From: Adiantum capillus-veneris | Taxonomy: Eukaryota; Streptophyta; Polypodiopsida; Polypodiales; Pteridaceae | DNA: 64,000 nucleotides | Assembly: GCA_014529385.2 (NCBI GenBank) | Contig: CM043963.1 | Coordinates: forward strand, 81,551,912 to 81,615,911 | Direction: 5' to 3' | Shown here: in pieces, positions 38,701 through 51,600 of the stretch | How positions within the stretch are numbered: the stretch's first letter is position 1 | Layout of the letters: the number at the start of each line of letters is the position of its first letter | Notes under the pieces: model-generated | Database searches by the model: none | Seen by the model: the letters and a program-made list of their open reading frames with translations, nothing else | What the model was told of the DNA's origin: nothing | Program-made: the position numbers and the translations under genes

Positions 38701-39200
38701 CTAGGTCTTCCACACAATCCACAGCTGAGTCTTCTTGATTAGTGAAGTTGGAGATCTTCAATCCTAATTTTACAATAGAATTTTCTTTTCCTAATTCGCT
38801 ACTATTCATGTATGCTACATGAAAAGTACCCAATGATAAGCAAAACTTATTTTCCTTTGTGGTCTCTCTAATAGGTAGCACATTACATGCAAAGCATGGC
38901 ATTGTTGTTGCATCCACATCATCTTTGACACCCCACAACAATCCCCATGTCTCCATATTTCATATCACCTTGTGACAAACATAGATGGATGTCACCTTTG
39001 TAGTTTGCATCTGTATCGTAGGTATCCACAAACCACTTCACTCCTTCTTCTTTTGTTAATTCAAAGGCCTTGTCAACCTTTATTCTTGGAGCAATAGTTT
39101 TCGTGTGAGTGGACATTCCAAGAACATCGAGTGTGAAGACTTGTGCACCCTGATCTGGTATACTTGGTACATTGGAAGCCTCCATTCTTGAAACAAACAA
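35707..39200 (-). pseudogene. Decayed gene with ParB-like motif and possible methyltransferase-like tail
   Basis: A chain of minus-strand frames reads as one protein if several small shifts are allowed. N-terminal part 39200-38411 (AFELTKEEGVKWFVDTYD; FCLSLGTFHVAYMNSSELGKE; basic/acidic linker). Then 38395-37738, where one frame ends GFYPFW and the next continues GINEVFNMDVARCFLAP; it contains WIISGQHSISAAKRLQ, which resembles the GxHR-type motif of ParB/sulfiredoxin-fold domains. Then 37449-36860, 36796-36464, 36455-36003, and an acidic tail to 35707. GGTMDSAMISLFVSKVDRFVAI near 36450 resembles the nucleotide-binding loop of N6/N4 DNA methyltransferases that often follow ParB domains, but no DPPY motif is preserved. 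Breaks lie near 38940, 38262, 37105, 36460, 36000 and at a G-run near 35937. Some could be introns. Confidence 0.5.
37560..37690. repeat. Palindrome-repeat unit inside the decayed gene
   Basis: One unit of the 39.3-41.6 kb satellite (CAAACTTAAGTTCGAG core, then GTGCTACAGCCTCATATGCAAG), located between coding blocks, so in an intron or a later insertion. Confidence 0.7.
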
Positions 39201-39259
39201 AAAGAATAATTTTAGAACCTAAACAAGGAGCACATTTTTAAGTTAAATAGTAAATTTAA

Positions 39260-41560
39260 AAAAAATACACTAGCATGTGTAGGCGAGGCTAGAACTTAAG
39301 TTTGAGCCAAAAGATGTTGTTTTGTGCCCTTGCTATCAAGGATGTCATTATAGTAGTTTTGCAAGTTAGTGCTACATTAAATTTGAGCCTAAAAGTGAAG
39401 CTCTATGATTTTTCTAGCCAGAAGGATTTCATGAGGCTAGGCATGCACCCTAGTGCTACATTAGTATATGGAGAGGAAGCTCAAACTTAAGTTTGAGCCT
39501 AAAAGTGATTTTTTATTCCTTGATGCACATGAGGCTTGAACTTAAGCTCAAGCCTAAAGATGCTATTCTATGCCCTTGATAGCCACAAATATGTCATCAA
39601 GCTAGACTTGCATGCTAGTGCTACACTCGAATATGCAAGTGTGGATCAAATTTAATTTTGAGCCTCTTGTCATTGGTGACCAGAAGGACGTCATGAGGCT
39701 AGACTTAAGCTCAATCCTAAGTGTTTTTCTATTCTTGCATGAATCCTAAAAGGACTTCGTGAATCTATATTTGCATGATAGTGCTATACTAACATATCTA
39801 GGTGAGGCTCAAACTTAAGCTCAAGCCTCTTGCCCCTAGTAGCCACAAGGATGTCATGAGTCTAGCCTTACACCCTAGTGCTACAATAGCATATGCAAAT
39901 AAGGCTAGCCATAAGGATGTCATGAGGCAAGCCTTGCATCCTAGTGGTAAAGAATATGCAGTTGAGGCTTGAACTTAAGATCAAGCCTAAAGGTGTTCTT
40001 CTATGCCCTTGGTAGCAACAAGCCCTACATGTTGGTGCTACTCTAGTATATGCAAGTGAGGATTGAACTTAAGTTTGAGCCTCTTGGCATTGGTAGCCAC
40101 ACAGATGTCATGAGGCTAACTTTACACCCTAGCGCTAAAGTAACATATGCAGAGTTCAAGGTAGACTTGCTACATTAGCATATGTAGGAGAGGTTCGAAC
40201 TTAAGCTCGATCCTCTTTCCCTAAGTAGCACAAGGATGTCATTAAGCTAGACTTGCTACAATAGCATATGTAGGTGAGTTTTGAACTTAAATTTGAGCCG
40301 CTTTCCCTAAGTAGCCACAAGGATTTCATTAAGCTAGACTTGCAATACTAGCATATGTAGGTAAGGTTAAGTTCGAGCCTCTTTCCCTGAGTAGCCACAA
40401 GGATGTCCCTTGGCTAGCCTTACACACTAGTGCTACAATATCATATGCAATTGAGGTTCAAACTTAAGTTTGAACCTAAAGGTGTTGTTCTATTCCCTTG
40501 GTATCCACAAGAATGTCATGAAGCTAGACTTTCATGCTAGTGCTATACTAGCATATGTAGGCAAATCTCAGACTTAAGCTCGAGGCTCTTTCCCTTAGTA
40601 GACACAAGGATTTCATGATGAAAGCCTTGCATCCTAGTGCTACAGTAGCATATGAAAATGAGGCTTGAACTTAGGCTCAAGCCTAAGGTGCTATTCTATA
40701 CCCATGGTAGCCACAAGGATGGCATTAGGCTAGCCTTGCATTCTAGTGCTACACTAGCCTATGCAAGTGAGGATCAAACTTAAGTTAGAGCCTCTTGGAA
40801 TTAGTATCTCTAAAGGATGAGACTATACCTACTCCCTAGTGCTACAATAGCTTATACAATTGAGGCTCGAACTTAAACTCAAGCCTCAAATTGTTTTTCG
40901 TCTCCTTTGGTATCCACAAGGATGTCATGAAGCTATACATGCATCATAGTGCTATACTGAAATTTGTAGGCAAGGTCTATACTTAAGTGCAAGCCTTTTC
41001 CCATTGTTTTCCACAAGGATGCTATTCTATGACCTTGGTAGCAACAAGGATTTCATGAGGCTAGCCTTTCACCCTAGTGCTACAATACAAAATACTCAAA
41101 CTTTAGCTTGACCTAAAGATATTTTTCCATGTCCTTGATAGCCACAAGGATGTCATGAGGCTATGTCCTTGCATAGTAGGGCTACATTGCAAGCAAGGCT
41201 CTTGCCATTGGTAGCTACAAGGATGTCAGGAGGATAGGCTTGTATAGTAGTGCTTTGCTATACGAGCATAAAAATTTAAGGCTCAATTCGAGCCTAAATG
41301 TGTTATTCCATGCCCTTGGTAGTATCCTCAACGATGTCATGCGGGTAGCATTGCACAATAGCGCTACACGAGCATAGACATGAATGGCCCAAACTTAAGA
41401 ACAGCTCAAACTTAATTTTGAGCCTCTTTCCATTGGTAGCCAAGGATCTGATGAGGCTACCTTTGAACCCTCATGCTACACTAGCACATGTAGTTGAGGC
41501 TCAAACTTAAGTTTGATCCTACAGCTATTATTCTCTGGCCCTGGTTAAGTCAAGCACTTG
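39260..41560. repeat. ~105-bp satellite with palindromic core
   Basis: About 20 diverged units contain the words AGCCACAAGGATGTCATGAGGCTAG, CTAGTGCTACA and GCATATGCA, and nearly all have a near-palindrome centred on ACTTAAGT. Perfect cases are GCTCAAACTTAAGTTTGAGC at 39479-39498 and a 24-bp palindrome at 40454-40477 in which both arms carry the change GGTTC/GAACC in place of GGCTC/GAGCC. No coding. Confidence 0.85.
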
Positions 41561-42389
41561 CATGAGGCAATGCTATCATGTTAAAATATCCACAACAAGC
41601 TCATGACGCCACACTAGAGTGGAATATGCTAGTGATTTGATAGAATCAGAAGGTGAGGTTTAAGCTACATCAATTCATTGTTCTAGTTTCTCAACAAGGA
41701 AACAAGGCACCAAAAACGAGCTAAATATCAAAAGCAAAGAATCTACGTCAAGTGGAAATGTCACACTCAGTACCCAACCAAGTAAGTGTTTTTATGTATC
41801 TTTTTCTTTAAGTACTTATTGATTAAGTACTTAATAAGAGCTTTGAAAAAAGTTAATTAGAGTACTTATTGATTAAGTACTCTAATTAGAGAATAGTCAC
41901 TTACTTTCAATTTATAGAGCGTGATTTTAGATGTAGTTGTAGTTTGATTAACTTAGTGAAATAGTTTAAAAGGTGTATCAAGGAGGCAATAGAAAACAAT
42001 TATGAGTGTATGTAGTCATTAATGAAGAGGATTAAATAAAGATTAGAAACTAATAGAATGAGATTGAAGAATGAATTTTGAGATGCATTTAGAATTGAAA
42101 AAGGACAATAGATTAGAGGAGAGGAAAAGGTTAGTATCTGAGAGGAGAGTAGAAGTTTAGAACCTGTGAATGTAATCTCAAAAGACAAATTACAATGGTT
42201 AGTAGAATGAAATTTTGATTGATGCAGGTTTAGGAGAGATTAAGAGGAAGGGAGGGAGTGATTAAGAGGAGGCAAGGGAGATTACATAGAGAGATTAGAA
42301 GAGATTAGGGAGTGATTAAGAGGAGCTGAAGGTAATTACACAGAAAGATTAGAAGAAGATATCTTACACACACACACACACACGCGTGC

Positions 42390-42452
<63 letters not shown>

Positions 42453-42699
42453 TGGTGCACCTGGATAAGCCTTTCAAATTTGAACGTCAAATTTCAAATC
42501 TGGAAACCACTGCTATAACAGATCTTCACCTGCAATCAAAAAGAGAAAGAGAGAGAGAGAGAGTTAATGTAGAGTGTTTTGGGACTGCCAATAGATACAT
42601 AGAGGAGAGGGAGATGAGGAAGTAAAGAACATTACCTGTCACGTCGTCGTTGGTTTTTTCATAGTCTCCAAAAAAATCCAAACCCTATTTTAATGTAGA

Positions 42700-42730
<31 letters not shown>

Positions 42731-43366
42731 TAATGTAGAGGTGTGAGAAAGAGCCTTGTGGGGCCGCGAGCAGATGCGTAGTGGGCAAGGAGAGTTAGGA
42801 GTAAAGAATCTCACATGTCACGCAGTCATCGAATTCGTCACCGTTCTGTAGAAAAATCCAAACCTATTATAATATAGAAGGTTTCAAAAGCATTAAAAAG
42901 GCTTTTAATAGATTTTCCCATCAACACTACCAAGGTTAGATTAGCAAACGCACATGTGTGGACCAAAACTAATTGTTTTCATAATGGTTAAAAGAAGTGA
43001 AAAAAAAAACTTTTCACAAAAACCAACATAACTTTCACATACGGAGCCCGATTGCAAAACATTTTTTATGAGCCTGTAGCTTGAGAGCGGCTCTATGATT
43101 TTGTGAACAAACCTTGTTCAGCAATAGGATTTATGAACAATTTTTTTGAAAATGATGTTTAAGGGGTCAAAAAAATTGACAAAGTTAAGGGTGTCTAGAA
43201 CTAGTTTTTTTAGAGTTTTTGGAAAATAATACTCACAAGTTGGACATAGTTTTGACTTCCCTTGGCTAAAACCTCTTAGGATCAATGAGTGAGGGACTCA
43301 CCTCCATCAACCCTCTTGCTTAACAGATTTCTTGGCACCTTTTTGCATGTAAAATTGTCCTGCTAC
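41561..43366. repeat. Microsatellites and a ~170-bp duplication; no gene
   Basis: (AC)n at 42366-42383 is followed by (GA)n at 42392-42448. Two related stretches around 42555-42660 and 42729-42850 (TTAATGTAGAG, then AGTAAAGAA, then TGTCACG) form a short tandem duplication, each beside a GA tract. The end near 43190-43366 resembles 4850-4930. No coding region. Confidence 0.6.
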
Positions 43367-43623
43367 TAAGGCGGTCCGGGGCGGGCAACAAGAAGAACAA
43401 CCTCTAGACACCCTTCAAGGCTCCTGTGCTGCTCAATGGGGCTAGGGCACAACACAACACAAACCAAAACAACAAACCCACAGCCAAATCCCAACTACAA
43501 AAGGGGGACCACCTAGTTTAAGAGTGAACTAGGACCCAAAAGAGGAGAATCGTTAGAGCAACCCACAAACAAGCAAGGAATTTACACTAACCCTAACACT
43601 AATGGAACACTCTCACACACTAA

Positions 43624-43667
<44 letters not shown>

Positions 43668-45971
43668 TGTACAACTTAGCTTCAACTTTATATTTTGCAC
43701 AAAACGGAACTTAGAGCTTGCGGAATCAAGTGACAAGATTTGGTTATAGCATCACTAACACATTGTCTTAGGGTTATGGGAGCCCTCTCACCATCCACCC
43801 TCTTACAATGGTAGCCAAACAATAGCCAATGAATCACAAGCAACAAAACAACAACCTTCAATGAAACAAGTCACCTTATGAAGCTGAATGAGTTTGCCAA
43901 GCCAAATTGGAGAAGAAGTGTGAGCCTTTGGACATTAATTGCACCCAAAACTACCAATTCATTGATGTTGGGGTAGATACAACAATGGCAGGAAGAATAT
44001 CTTCTACTCGCACTCACTCAAACTAGCTCAAGATTTTCTATGCACCAAGGTGATGGTGTATAGAAAGCTTACTCTCTCTTTACAACCAAGATAGAACTGG
44101 CGTGTGGTACGCTCAATCTAGTGTGCAATGGTAGAGTCATGTCTTCTACAAGGAGGAATGGGTTCTATTTATAGGTTTTAGAAGCCTTGATTAGGATTAA
44201 GCATAATCAATTTTATTAGGAAAGATCAAGGATTATGAATATTTATGAATTTCAAATGAGAATGGGGTCTCTCTTTTCTCTTGAGTCACATGGATGTGGG
44301 CTCAAGTAAGAGAATTATTGATGTGGTGAAAGGAGAGCAACTTCCATGGGAGTGAGTAAATTTGGTTTACTTGTGCGGTTGCCTACTCCATATGTTGATA
44401 GTGTGGGTGCATTTTTACAAGAGAAGTTAGTTGTTAGTGGTAATAATCACTAGAATTGTTAGTGATACATTTACAATGGGTAGGATGAGTTGATTTGATG
44501 AAGGAACAGGGGTGAATTAAAAGACAATCATTTAGATGGTGAAGCTTTGAAGAAGCTTGAACTCACCCTTGTGTAGATTGTGGAAAAAATGATCGCTGGT
44601 CTTCTTCTTCTTCTTCGCTTCTTTACGCCGCCGCCACGGTTGACCACCACGATGAAAAGAGGATTTGTTGATGAAAAATCCTCAATTTGCAGAAGTTATC
44701 ATGGTTAAAATGCTGAATTTTAGATATTTTTAGGAGAGGTAAATGAAATTGTAACATAGAAGCAATAGAGAGAGACATGGAGAGGGTGTATGTATGTAGA
44801 GGTTCATAAAAGAACTATAGGGATGAGAGAGAAGGGTAATGGTGAAGAGGGTGGGAGAAGCCATGGAAATTGCAGGTTTGAGTGAGGGAAGGAGAGGGAG
44901 GGATGTGTAAGAGTGAGTAGGTGTGTGGAAGGGTGAGAGAAGACTAAGGGCTACTTGTGAGAAAAGTAGGCAGACTGGGGTCCACTCAAAAAATCATAGC
45001 TCACCGCTAGTAGCTCCAAAAATCATGAAAAATTTTGAGGTGATTACTCAGAGCGTGGGCTACATTTTCTCTTTTGACCACCGCTCCAAATTCGGAGTGG
45101 AGATAGGTGCAAAAATTCTCACCAAAAAGCCTGTGTTTTATGCCTGCAAAAGTCTTTTAGTGGCCCCCTCCTTTGTTGAATTTGTACAATGCATCCAAGA
45201 GTGAGCCCCTCCTTTGTCATATTATAATACAAAGCATCCAAGTTTCCCTTGACCCATGCATGGAGGAGGATTATTGGTGAATAAAGAAATATATACATGG
45301 TGGGACTAGTGTATGGACTATTCATGGACTTTAGCTCAATGAGCACATGGTGTTAGAATAATGAGTAAACATAATAATAAAAATATGGAGGAGTTATGGA
45401 TATGGAAAGATATTGGAATCATATGATATGGTCCCTCCTTGAATTATTTTGGGTGAAAGAGGAAAAGGTATGCAAGTAAATAATATAATAAAAGTAACCA
45501 ATGAGTAGAAATCAATTTTTTGCTTTCACGAGGATGAGGGTGAAAATGTGGGAGTGATTTTTATAAAGGAAAAATATGAGGTTAGAGTATGTATATATTG
45601 GCAAAAAATATAATTATGGTGTAAGAGGATGAAACAAGGTGTACATAGGTTTAATAAAACACACACCTAAGTAGAAATATTTAAATAAAATACCAAAATA
45701 ATTATAAAAAATCCCTATATTTAGGCCATATATACAATGAAATATTTACACACAAAAAGACCATAATATACTTTTATTTTTTTTATTTTTTTGGCTCAAC
45801 TAGCCCAGTGGCTAGCTAGCTGAGGGTTTTTAAGAAGATATGGGAAAAACCCCGTAACTCACACACACCTATGTACAGTGAAATGGTAGGGCTAGACATA
45901 GCGTTTGGGTGAATTTGGTAGGGTGGAGTAACTTACTATGGCAATTATGGAGAGCCAAAAAACGGCTATCA
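43367..45971 (-). mobile_element. Gypsy 3' LTR (2.6 kb)
   Basis: The left edge matches the 5' LTR start at 58175 (TAAGGCGG here, TGAGGCGG there). The right edge is set by CTATCA followed by the polypurine tract. The first 824 bp match 58175-59005 closely, including a GA tract (43629-43664). The other 1.78 kb has no partner in the window because the 5' LTR is interrupted. ORFs inside are spurious. Confidence 0.8.
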
Positions 45972-45986
45972 TTAGCCCTCCCCCAG
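45972..45986 (-). promoter_or_regulatory. Gypsy polypurine tract
   Basis: On the minus strand CCTGGGGGAGGGCTAA directly precedes the LTR start TGATAGCC, the expected plus-strand primer position. It lies just after the pol stop at 46000. Confidence 0.75.
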
Positions 45987-45999
45987 GATGATGGTATAT

Positions 46000-47177
46000 T
46001 CATGTACCATCATAGAGTATCTTTTCCAAAGAGAATGCTTCAGAGTCCTTGATGAGATCTTCATTGTTTGGCCCCTCAGAATTTTGGCTGGAGTTACACT
46101 CATGCTTCATGTAACAATACTTACATGAGACAGCGGCCTTTGGACAGATCTTTGGTAGATCCTTTGGTAGAAGGCGACTCAAATAGGACTTCAAGCGATA
46201 CCCGGTTACCTTCCTAGAGTGCTCTTTACCATTCAAGTCCATAAGCTGATAGTAACTAGAATTGAAATCCTTCTTGACTGTGTATGGCCCTTGCCATCTA
46301 GTTTCAAACTTGGCATCAAAACGATTGTCAAGTCGATTGTCATACCTTAGCACAAGCTCTCCTTCCTTGATGCCTTTGTCCTTCAGTTTCTTGTCGTGCG
46401 TTTCTTTCGCTTGTGTGGCTTTCTTCTTGTAGCACTCATATGCTGCTTCTCTTTTCCACTCAAGCTCCACTAACGTAAGAAGTGGATCCATCCATACCTC
46501 TTGATCATCTTGTGCTCCTTTGCCATGAAGTCACATTGTTGGAATGTTGAGCTCGATAGGCTGCAAAGCCTCTTGACCATAGACCAAGTGAAATGGTGTG
46601 AACTCCGTGGCTTCCCTATATGTGGTTCGATATGCCCACAAGGCACCATCCAAGAAGTCATCCCATAATTTTGTCTTGTTTTGCACCATCTTTCTAATGA
46701 TTCCTGCAATGACACCATTAACCTTCTCCACCAAACCATTTGACTGTGGGTAGTATGGTGTGCTATGATGATGTAGAATGTGAAGCTCTTCACAAACTTC
46801 TGTGAGCAAGCCCTTCCTAAACCCTGGACCATTATCAGAAACAATCTCCAAAGGTGTGCCAAATCTGCAACAAAGGTGATTTTACACAAACTTGCTAACT
46901 GTCCTCTCATTCACTCTTGCCACACTTTGAGCTTCCACCCACCTAGTCATATAGTCTAAGCCACTAGAATGTAGAGTTTACCATTTTTTGTCCTAGGCAG
47001 GGGACCCATAGCATCAATGTCCCACTTTTCAAAGGGTCCATTTTCAAGCACTATTTGCCTCGGGCCATGCACCAACCTTCTATTTCCATTTATCTGACAA
47101 TTGTGACAACTTTTACACCAATGTTGAACATCCACATGCAAGCTTGGCCAAACATACCCCGCAAGCAAAATCTTCTT
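46000..47177 (-). pseudogene. Gypsy integrase, C-terminal two thirds (broken)
   Basis: Read right to left: KKILLAGYVWPSLH and CKSCHNCQ (zinc-finger end), WDIDAMGPLP (first Asp), EIVSDNGPGF (second Asp), YYPQSNGLVEKVNGV (Glu), then RWQGPYTV (GPY/F module) and a ~60-residue tail. A one-base shift follows LYILVA near 46957, TAA replaces a codon in SKFV-NHL near 46880, and a frame change lies near 46520. No chromodomain follows. Confidence 0.85.
47173..47177. repeat. Left target-site duplication TTCTT of the Copia composite
   Basis: TTCTT precedes the left LTR and is repeated at 53457-53461 after the right LTR. Removing 47178-53461 restores the Gypsy integrase reading (STVK joined to KILLAGYVW). 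Confidence 0.9.
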
Positions 47178-47497
47178 TGTAAAGAATGAGGATGCAAGAG
47201 AGCTACAAGACAAGCACAAAGCACACAGAGATGGAAAGCTTCTTCTTCTTCTTCACAGAAAAGAGAGTACAAAATGACTAAGTGCTAAAGCTGAAAAGTA
47301 GCACATATGTACATGCGGTCACTAAGTGTGAACTCGCTAGAAGCGTACTAGGCTGGCACTATAAGTGTAGTCCAGCTGTAGAATCACTGGCAGAGATCCT
47401 CCGTGTCGGTCACCTAACGCGCCAATGAGTAAATGCCGTAAGCAGCCAAGACCCGCAGTGGATGCCAGCTCAAGGTGTAGAGCTCGACATCTCAACA
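47178..47497 (-). mobile_element. Copia LTR 1 (320 bp)
   Basis: TGTAAAG...CTCAACA. It differs from the rightmost LTR (53137-53456) by four substitutions and two 2-bp indels, and from the middle LTR by about ten substitutions. On its right is the minus-strand polypurine tract (CTCCCCCTC). The pol stop codon of the adjoining fragment lies 28 nt inside this LTR. Confidence 0.92.
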
Positions 47498-48179
47498 CTC
47501 CCCCTCGAGCTCTGCATGTCGCAGAGTCCAAGCATAGTCCGAAAACGTTGAAGCTTCTCAGCTCCGAGGGCCTTGGTAAAGATATCCGCTATCTGCTCCT
47601 CTGTGCTGACGTAGACCAAGTCGATGTCGCCCGCCAACACTCGCTCTCGAACGTAGTGGTAACGGACCTCTATGTGTTTGGTCCTGGCATGGAACACTGG
47701 GTTCCTAGCCAACTGCATGCTGCTGAGGTTGTCACAATGGATGAAAATCTGCTGGTCCACCTGCACTCCCAATTCCTCAAGTAATGTGCGTAGCCAAGCT
47801 ACCTCGCACGCGGCAACTGCTGCACCTCTGTACTCGGCCTCTGTGCTTGATAAAGCAACCGTAGGCTGCTTTTTGCTGCTCCAAGTAACAGCAGCACTCC
47901 CAAAAGAGAACATGAAGCCACTCGTAGATCTCCTATCAACAATGCTACCTGCCCAATCTGCATCTGTATACCCATACAATGCTAATGGTGCATCTGCCGC
48001 ATAGAACAATGCCTAGTCAAGAGTACCTTGCACATACCTAAGTGTGCGTCGTACTCCATCCAAATGTGGCTTCCTCGGAAGTTGCATGAACTGACTCTCC
48101 AAGCCTACTGTGTAGCTCAAGTCTGGCCTCGTGATAGTCAAGTAGATTAGACTACCCACAATCTTCCTGTACATGTTGA
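47470..48179 (-). pseudogene. 3' fragment of the older Copia pol (RNase H end)
   Basis: Encodes GYTDADWAGS, STEAEYRGAA and a full C-terminal end (EEQIADIFTKAL, then MSSSTP). TAC to TAG breaks LDYALFYAA near 48012. The fragment stops abruptly at 48179, exactly where a complete LTR of the same family begins, in the codons for VNMYRKM of the other copy. Confidence 0.85.
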
Positions 48180-48501
48180 TGTAAAGAATGAGGATGCAAG
48201 AGAGCTACACAAGGCAAGCACAAAGCACACAGAGATGGAAAGATTCTTCTTCTTCTTCACAGAAAAGAGAGTACAAAATGACTAAGTGCTAAAGCTGAAA
48301 AGTAGCACATATGTACATGCGGTCACTAAGTGTGAACTCGCTAGAAGCGTACTAGGCTGGCACTATAAGTGTAGTCCAGCTGTAGAATCACTGGCAGAGA
48401 TCCTCCGTGTCGGTCACCTAATGTGCCAGTGAGTAAATGCAGTAAGCGGCCAAGACCCGTAGTGGATTCCAGCTCAAGGTGTAGAGCTCGACATCTCAAC
48501 A
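48180..48501 (-). mobile_element. Copia LTR 2 (322 bp), internal
   Basis: A third LTR copy inside the composite with intact TGTAAAG and CTCAACA ends, followed by CTCCCCCTC (polypurine tract on the minus strand). It has private changes such as AATGTG for AACGCG and GATT for GATG. Confidence 0.92.
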
Positions 48502-48650
48502 CTCCCCCTCGAGCTCTGCATGTCGCAGAGTCCAAGCATAGTCCAAAAACGTCGAAGCTTCTCAGCTCCGAGGGCCTTGGTAAAGATATCCGCTATCTGC
48601 TCCTCTGTGTTGACATAGACCAAGTCGATGTCGCTTGCCAACACTCGCTC

Positions 48651-51600
48651 TCAAACGTAGTGGTAATGGACCTCTATGTGTTTGGTCCTAGCATGGAACA
48701 CTGGGTTCCTAGCCAACTGCATGCTGCTGAGGTTGTCACAATGAATGACAATTTGCTGGTCCACCTGCACTCCCAAGTCCTCAAGTAATGTGCGTAGCCA
48801 AGCTACCTCGCAGGCCGCAACTGCTGCACCTCTGTACTCGGCCTCTGTGCTCAATAAAGCAACCGTAGGCTGCTTTTTGCTGCTCCAAGTAACAGCAGCA
48901 CTCCCAAAAGAGAACATGAAGCCACTCGTAGATCTCCTATCAACAATGCTACCTGCCCAATCTGCATCTGTATACCCATACAATGCTAATGGTGCATCTG
49001 CTGCATAGAACAATGCGTAGTCAAGAGTCCCTTGCACATACCTAAGTGTGCGTCGTACTCCATCCAAATGTGGCTTCCTCGGAAGCTGCATGAACTGACT
49101 CTCCAAGCCTACTGTGTAGCTCAAGTCTGGCCTTGTGATAGTCAAGTAGATTAGACTACCCACCATCTTCCTGTACATATTGACATCCTCAACAACATCA
49201 CCCTTCTCTGCACTCAGCTTTGCATTCACATCCAAGGGAATGGAAATCGGCTTACAATCAGCCATACCATACTTTGACAACATGTCCAAAGCATATTGTC
49301 TCTGTGACAGCCATACACCCTCTGGAGTCCTGATCACCTCAATGCCAAGAAAGTAGCGCAACTCGCCCAAATCTTTCATTTCAAACTCCTGTTTGAGAAG
49401 ACCCTTCACATGGTCAATCTCCATAGCATTGTCACCAACAATAATAAGGTCATCTACATATATGGTAATGACCACAATCCCCACATCACTCTCACGTACA
49501 TAGAGTGAATGATCAGCATGAGCTCTCCTAAAACCAATACTGACAAGATACTTGGCAATCCTGTCATACCATGCTCTAGAGCCTTGCTTCAAACCATACA
49601 AAGCTTTGAGAAGTCTGCATACATAATCTGGGTAACCTGGATCGACATAACCAGGTGGCTGATCCATATACACTTCCTCTTGCAACTCACCATTCAAGAA
49701 GGCATTCTTTACATCCATTTGATGCATAATCCATCCTCTAGATGCAGCCACTGCTATGACAGCTCTCACAGTCGTCATCTTTGCCACTGGAGCAAAGGTC
49801 TCCTCATAGTCTATGCCATACGTCTGTGCATAACCCTTTGCGACCAGCCTTGCCTTGTGATGCTCAATGTTACCATCAGCCTTATGCTTGGTTTTATACA
49901 CCCATTTACAGCCAATAGCTTTCTTGCCACTTGGCAATGGCACCAACTCCCATGTGTCATTTGCTTCCAATGCAGCCATCTCTTCATTCATTGCATCATC
50001 CCAATGCACATTTCCAACTGCATCCTCAAAACATGTGGGCTCCACATCCTGTATCACCTTAGCCATGTAGGCTTGGTGATGCGCTAGATACCCATCATAA
50101 GTCAATTTCTGAACTGGATTTCTGACTCTATTAGATCTGCGCGGTCCTTGGTCACTCCTTTGCCCTCTAGCATCTTCTTGTACTTTCCTTACACCAGGTG
50201 TCCTGACAGCCGGAATTCCAAATTCCTCATCAAGACTTTGTTCAGAATCATCTGAATCCATGTCTACATGTGAAAAACCTGATGATGCATCAACCATAAA
50301 GGGAGGTTCATCAACCTTTTCCTTTCCTTTTCGTGATACATTCCCTGTACCTGTTGGTGGAGTAACCTGCGTACGTAGTCTACCATTCCATGGTTTCTCA
50401 ACAGAGCCACGAGAAGAGGACTCTTGTGGTCCACTCAAAACCTGTGACTGTGGCCTCACATTTTGTACAACCACATCATCTTTTACATCAGCCCCAATAG
50501 TGCCATGTGCATTACTGTACCAGCTGCTCATCTCATCAAAGACTACATCTCTGCTCACTCGTAATTCTCGTGTAGTGGGATTGTAGCACCTGTACCCCTT
50601 TTGTTCAAGGGAATATCCCACAAGAATACATTTCTCTGCTTTAGGATCCAATTTCCTACGCAACTCATCTGGTACATGCATGTAAGCTATGCAGCCAAAC
50701 ACTTTCAAGTGTGCCAAATCAGGCTTTGTACCTGTAAACTTTTCCTGAGGTGTTACATCATGCACCGCAGCTGTAGGTGTCCTGTTCATAATGTACACAA
50801 CTGTATTTACAGCTTCAGCCCAGAAATGATGAGGCATGTTCTTCTCATTCATCAATGCACGTGCAACCTCTGCAATGTGCCTGTTTTTCCTTTCTGCGAC
50901 CCCATTCTGCTGTGGAGTATATCTGCATGTAAACTGCCTGTGTATACCATGCATTCGCAGAAAATTTGAAAAATCATTGGAGAAGTACTCTCCCCCTCCA
51001 TCTGACCTCAATGTCTTGATTTGCATATCTGTCTCCTTCTCAATCATGACTTTGAAGTCTTGAAAGTGACCAAACACTTCACTTTTGTTACGCATGAAGT
51101 AGACCAATACTTTCCTTGTATGGTCATCAATGAAAGAGACATAATACCTGCAACCATGTATACTTGCAGTATCGGTTGGACCCCAAACATCTGTGTGCAC
51201 CACCTCAAGTGGCCTTTTACATACATTGCGCTCATGTGGAAATGAGCCCTTTGACTGTTTTCCAAACTGGCATGCTGCACACACTTTATGCATACCATCC
51301 ACCTTGAATTTGGGCAAACCTTTTACAATCTGTTTTGATTGCATGCTGCGCAATCTCTGCTCATTGACATGGCCAATGCGTTTGTGCCAAATGTCAACAT
51401 CAGCCACAACACCTGTGCCCTGTGCAAATAATGCAGCTTTTACCTCAGGCATGTCTACATTCAGCGTAAACATTCTGCCCACACATTTTCCCTCTGTGAT
51501 CAGCTTACAGCCATTCTGGAAATCTTCTACATAACAGCCATTTGGATTGAAGCGAACCTGCAAACCCTGCTCAACCATTTGTCCAACAGAAACAAGATTC

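Noticed and set aside
32899-39200. Endogenised giant-virus or phage segment, suggested by the ParB and methyltransferase-like motifs
   Set aside because: Splice-like joints, plant-style composition and no viral hallmark gene; the motif matches are too weak to support a viral origin.
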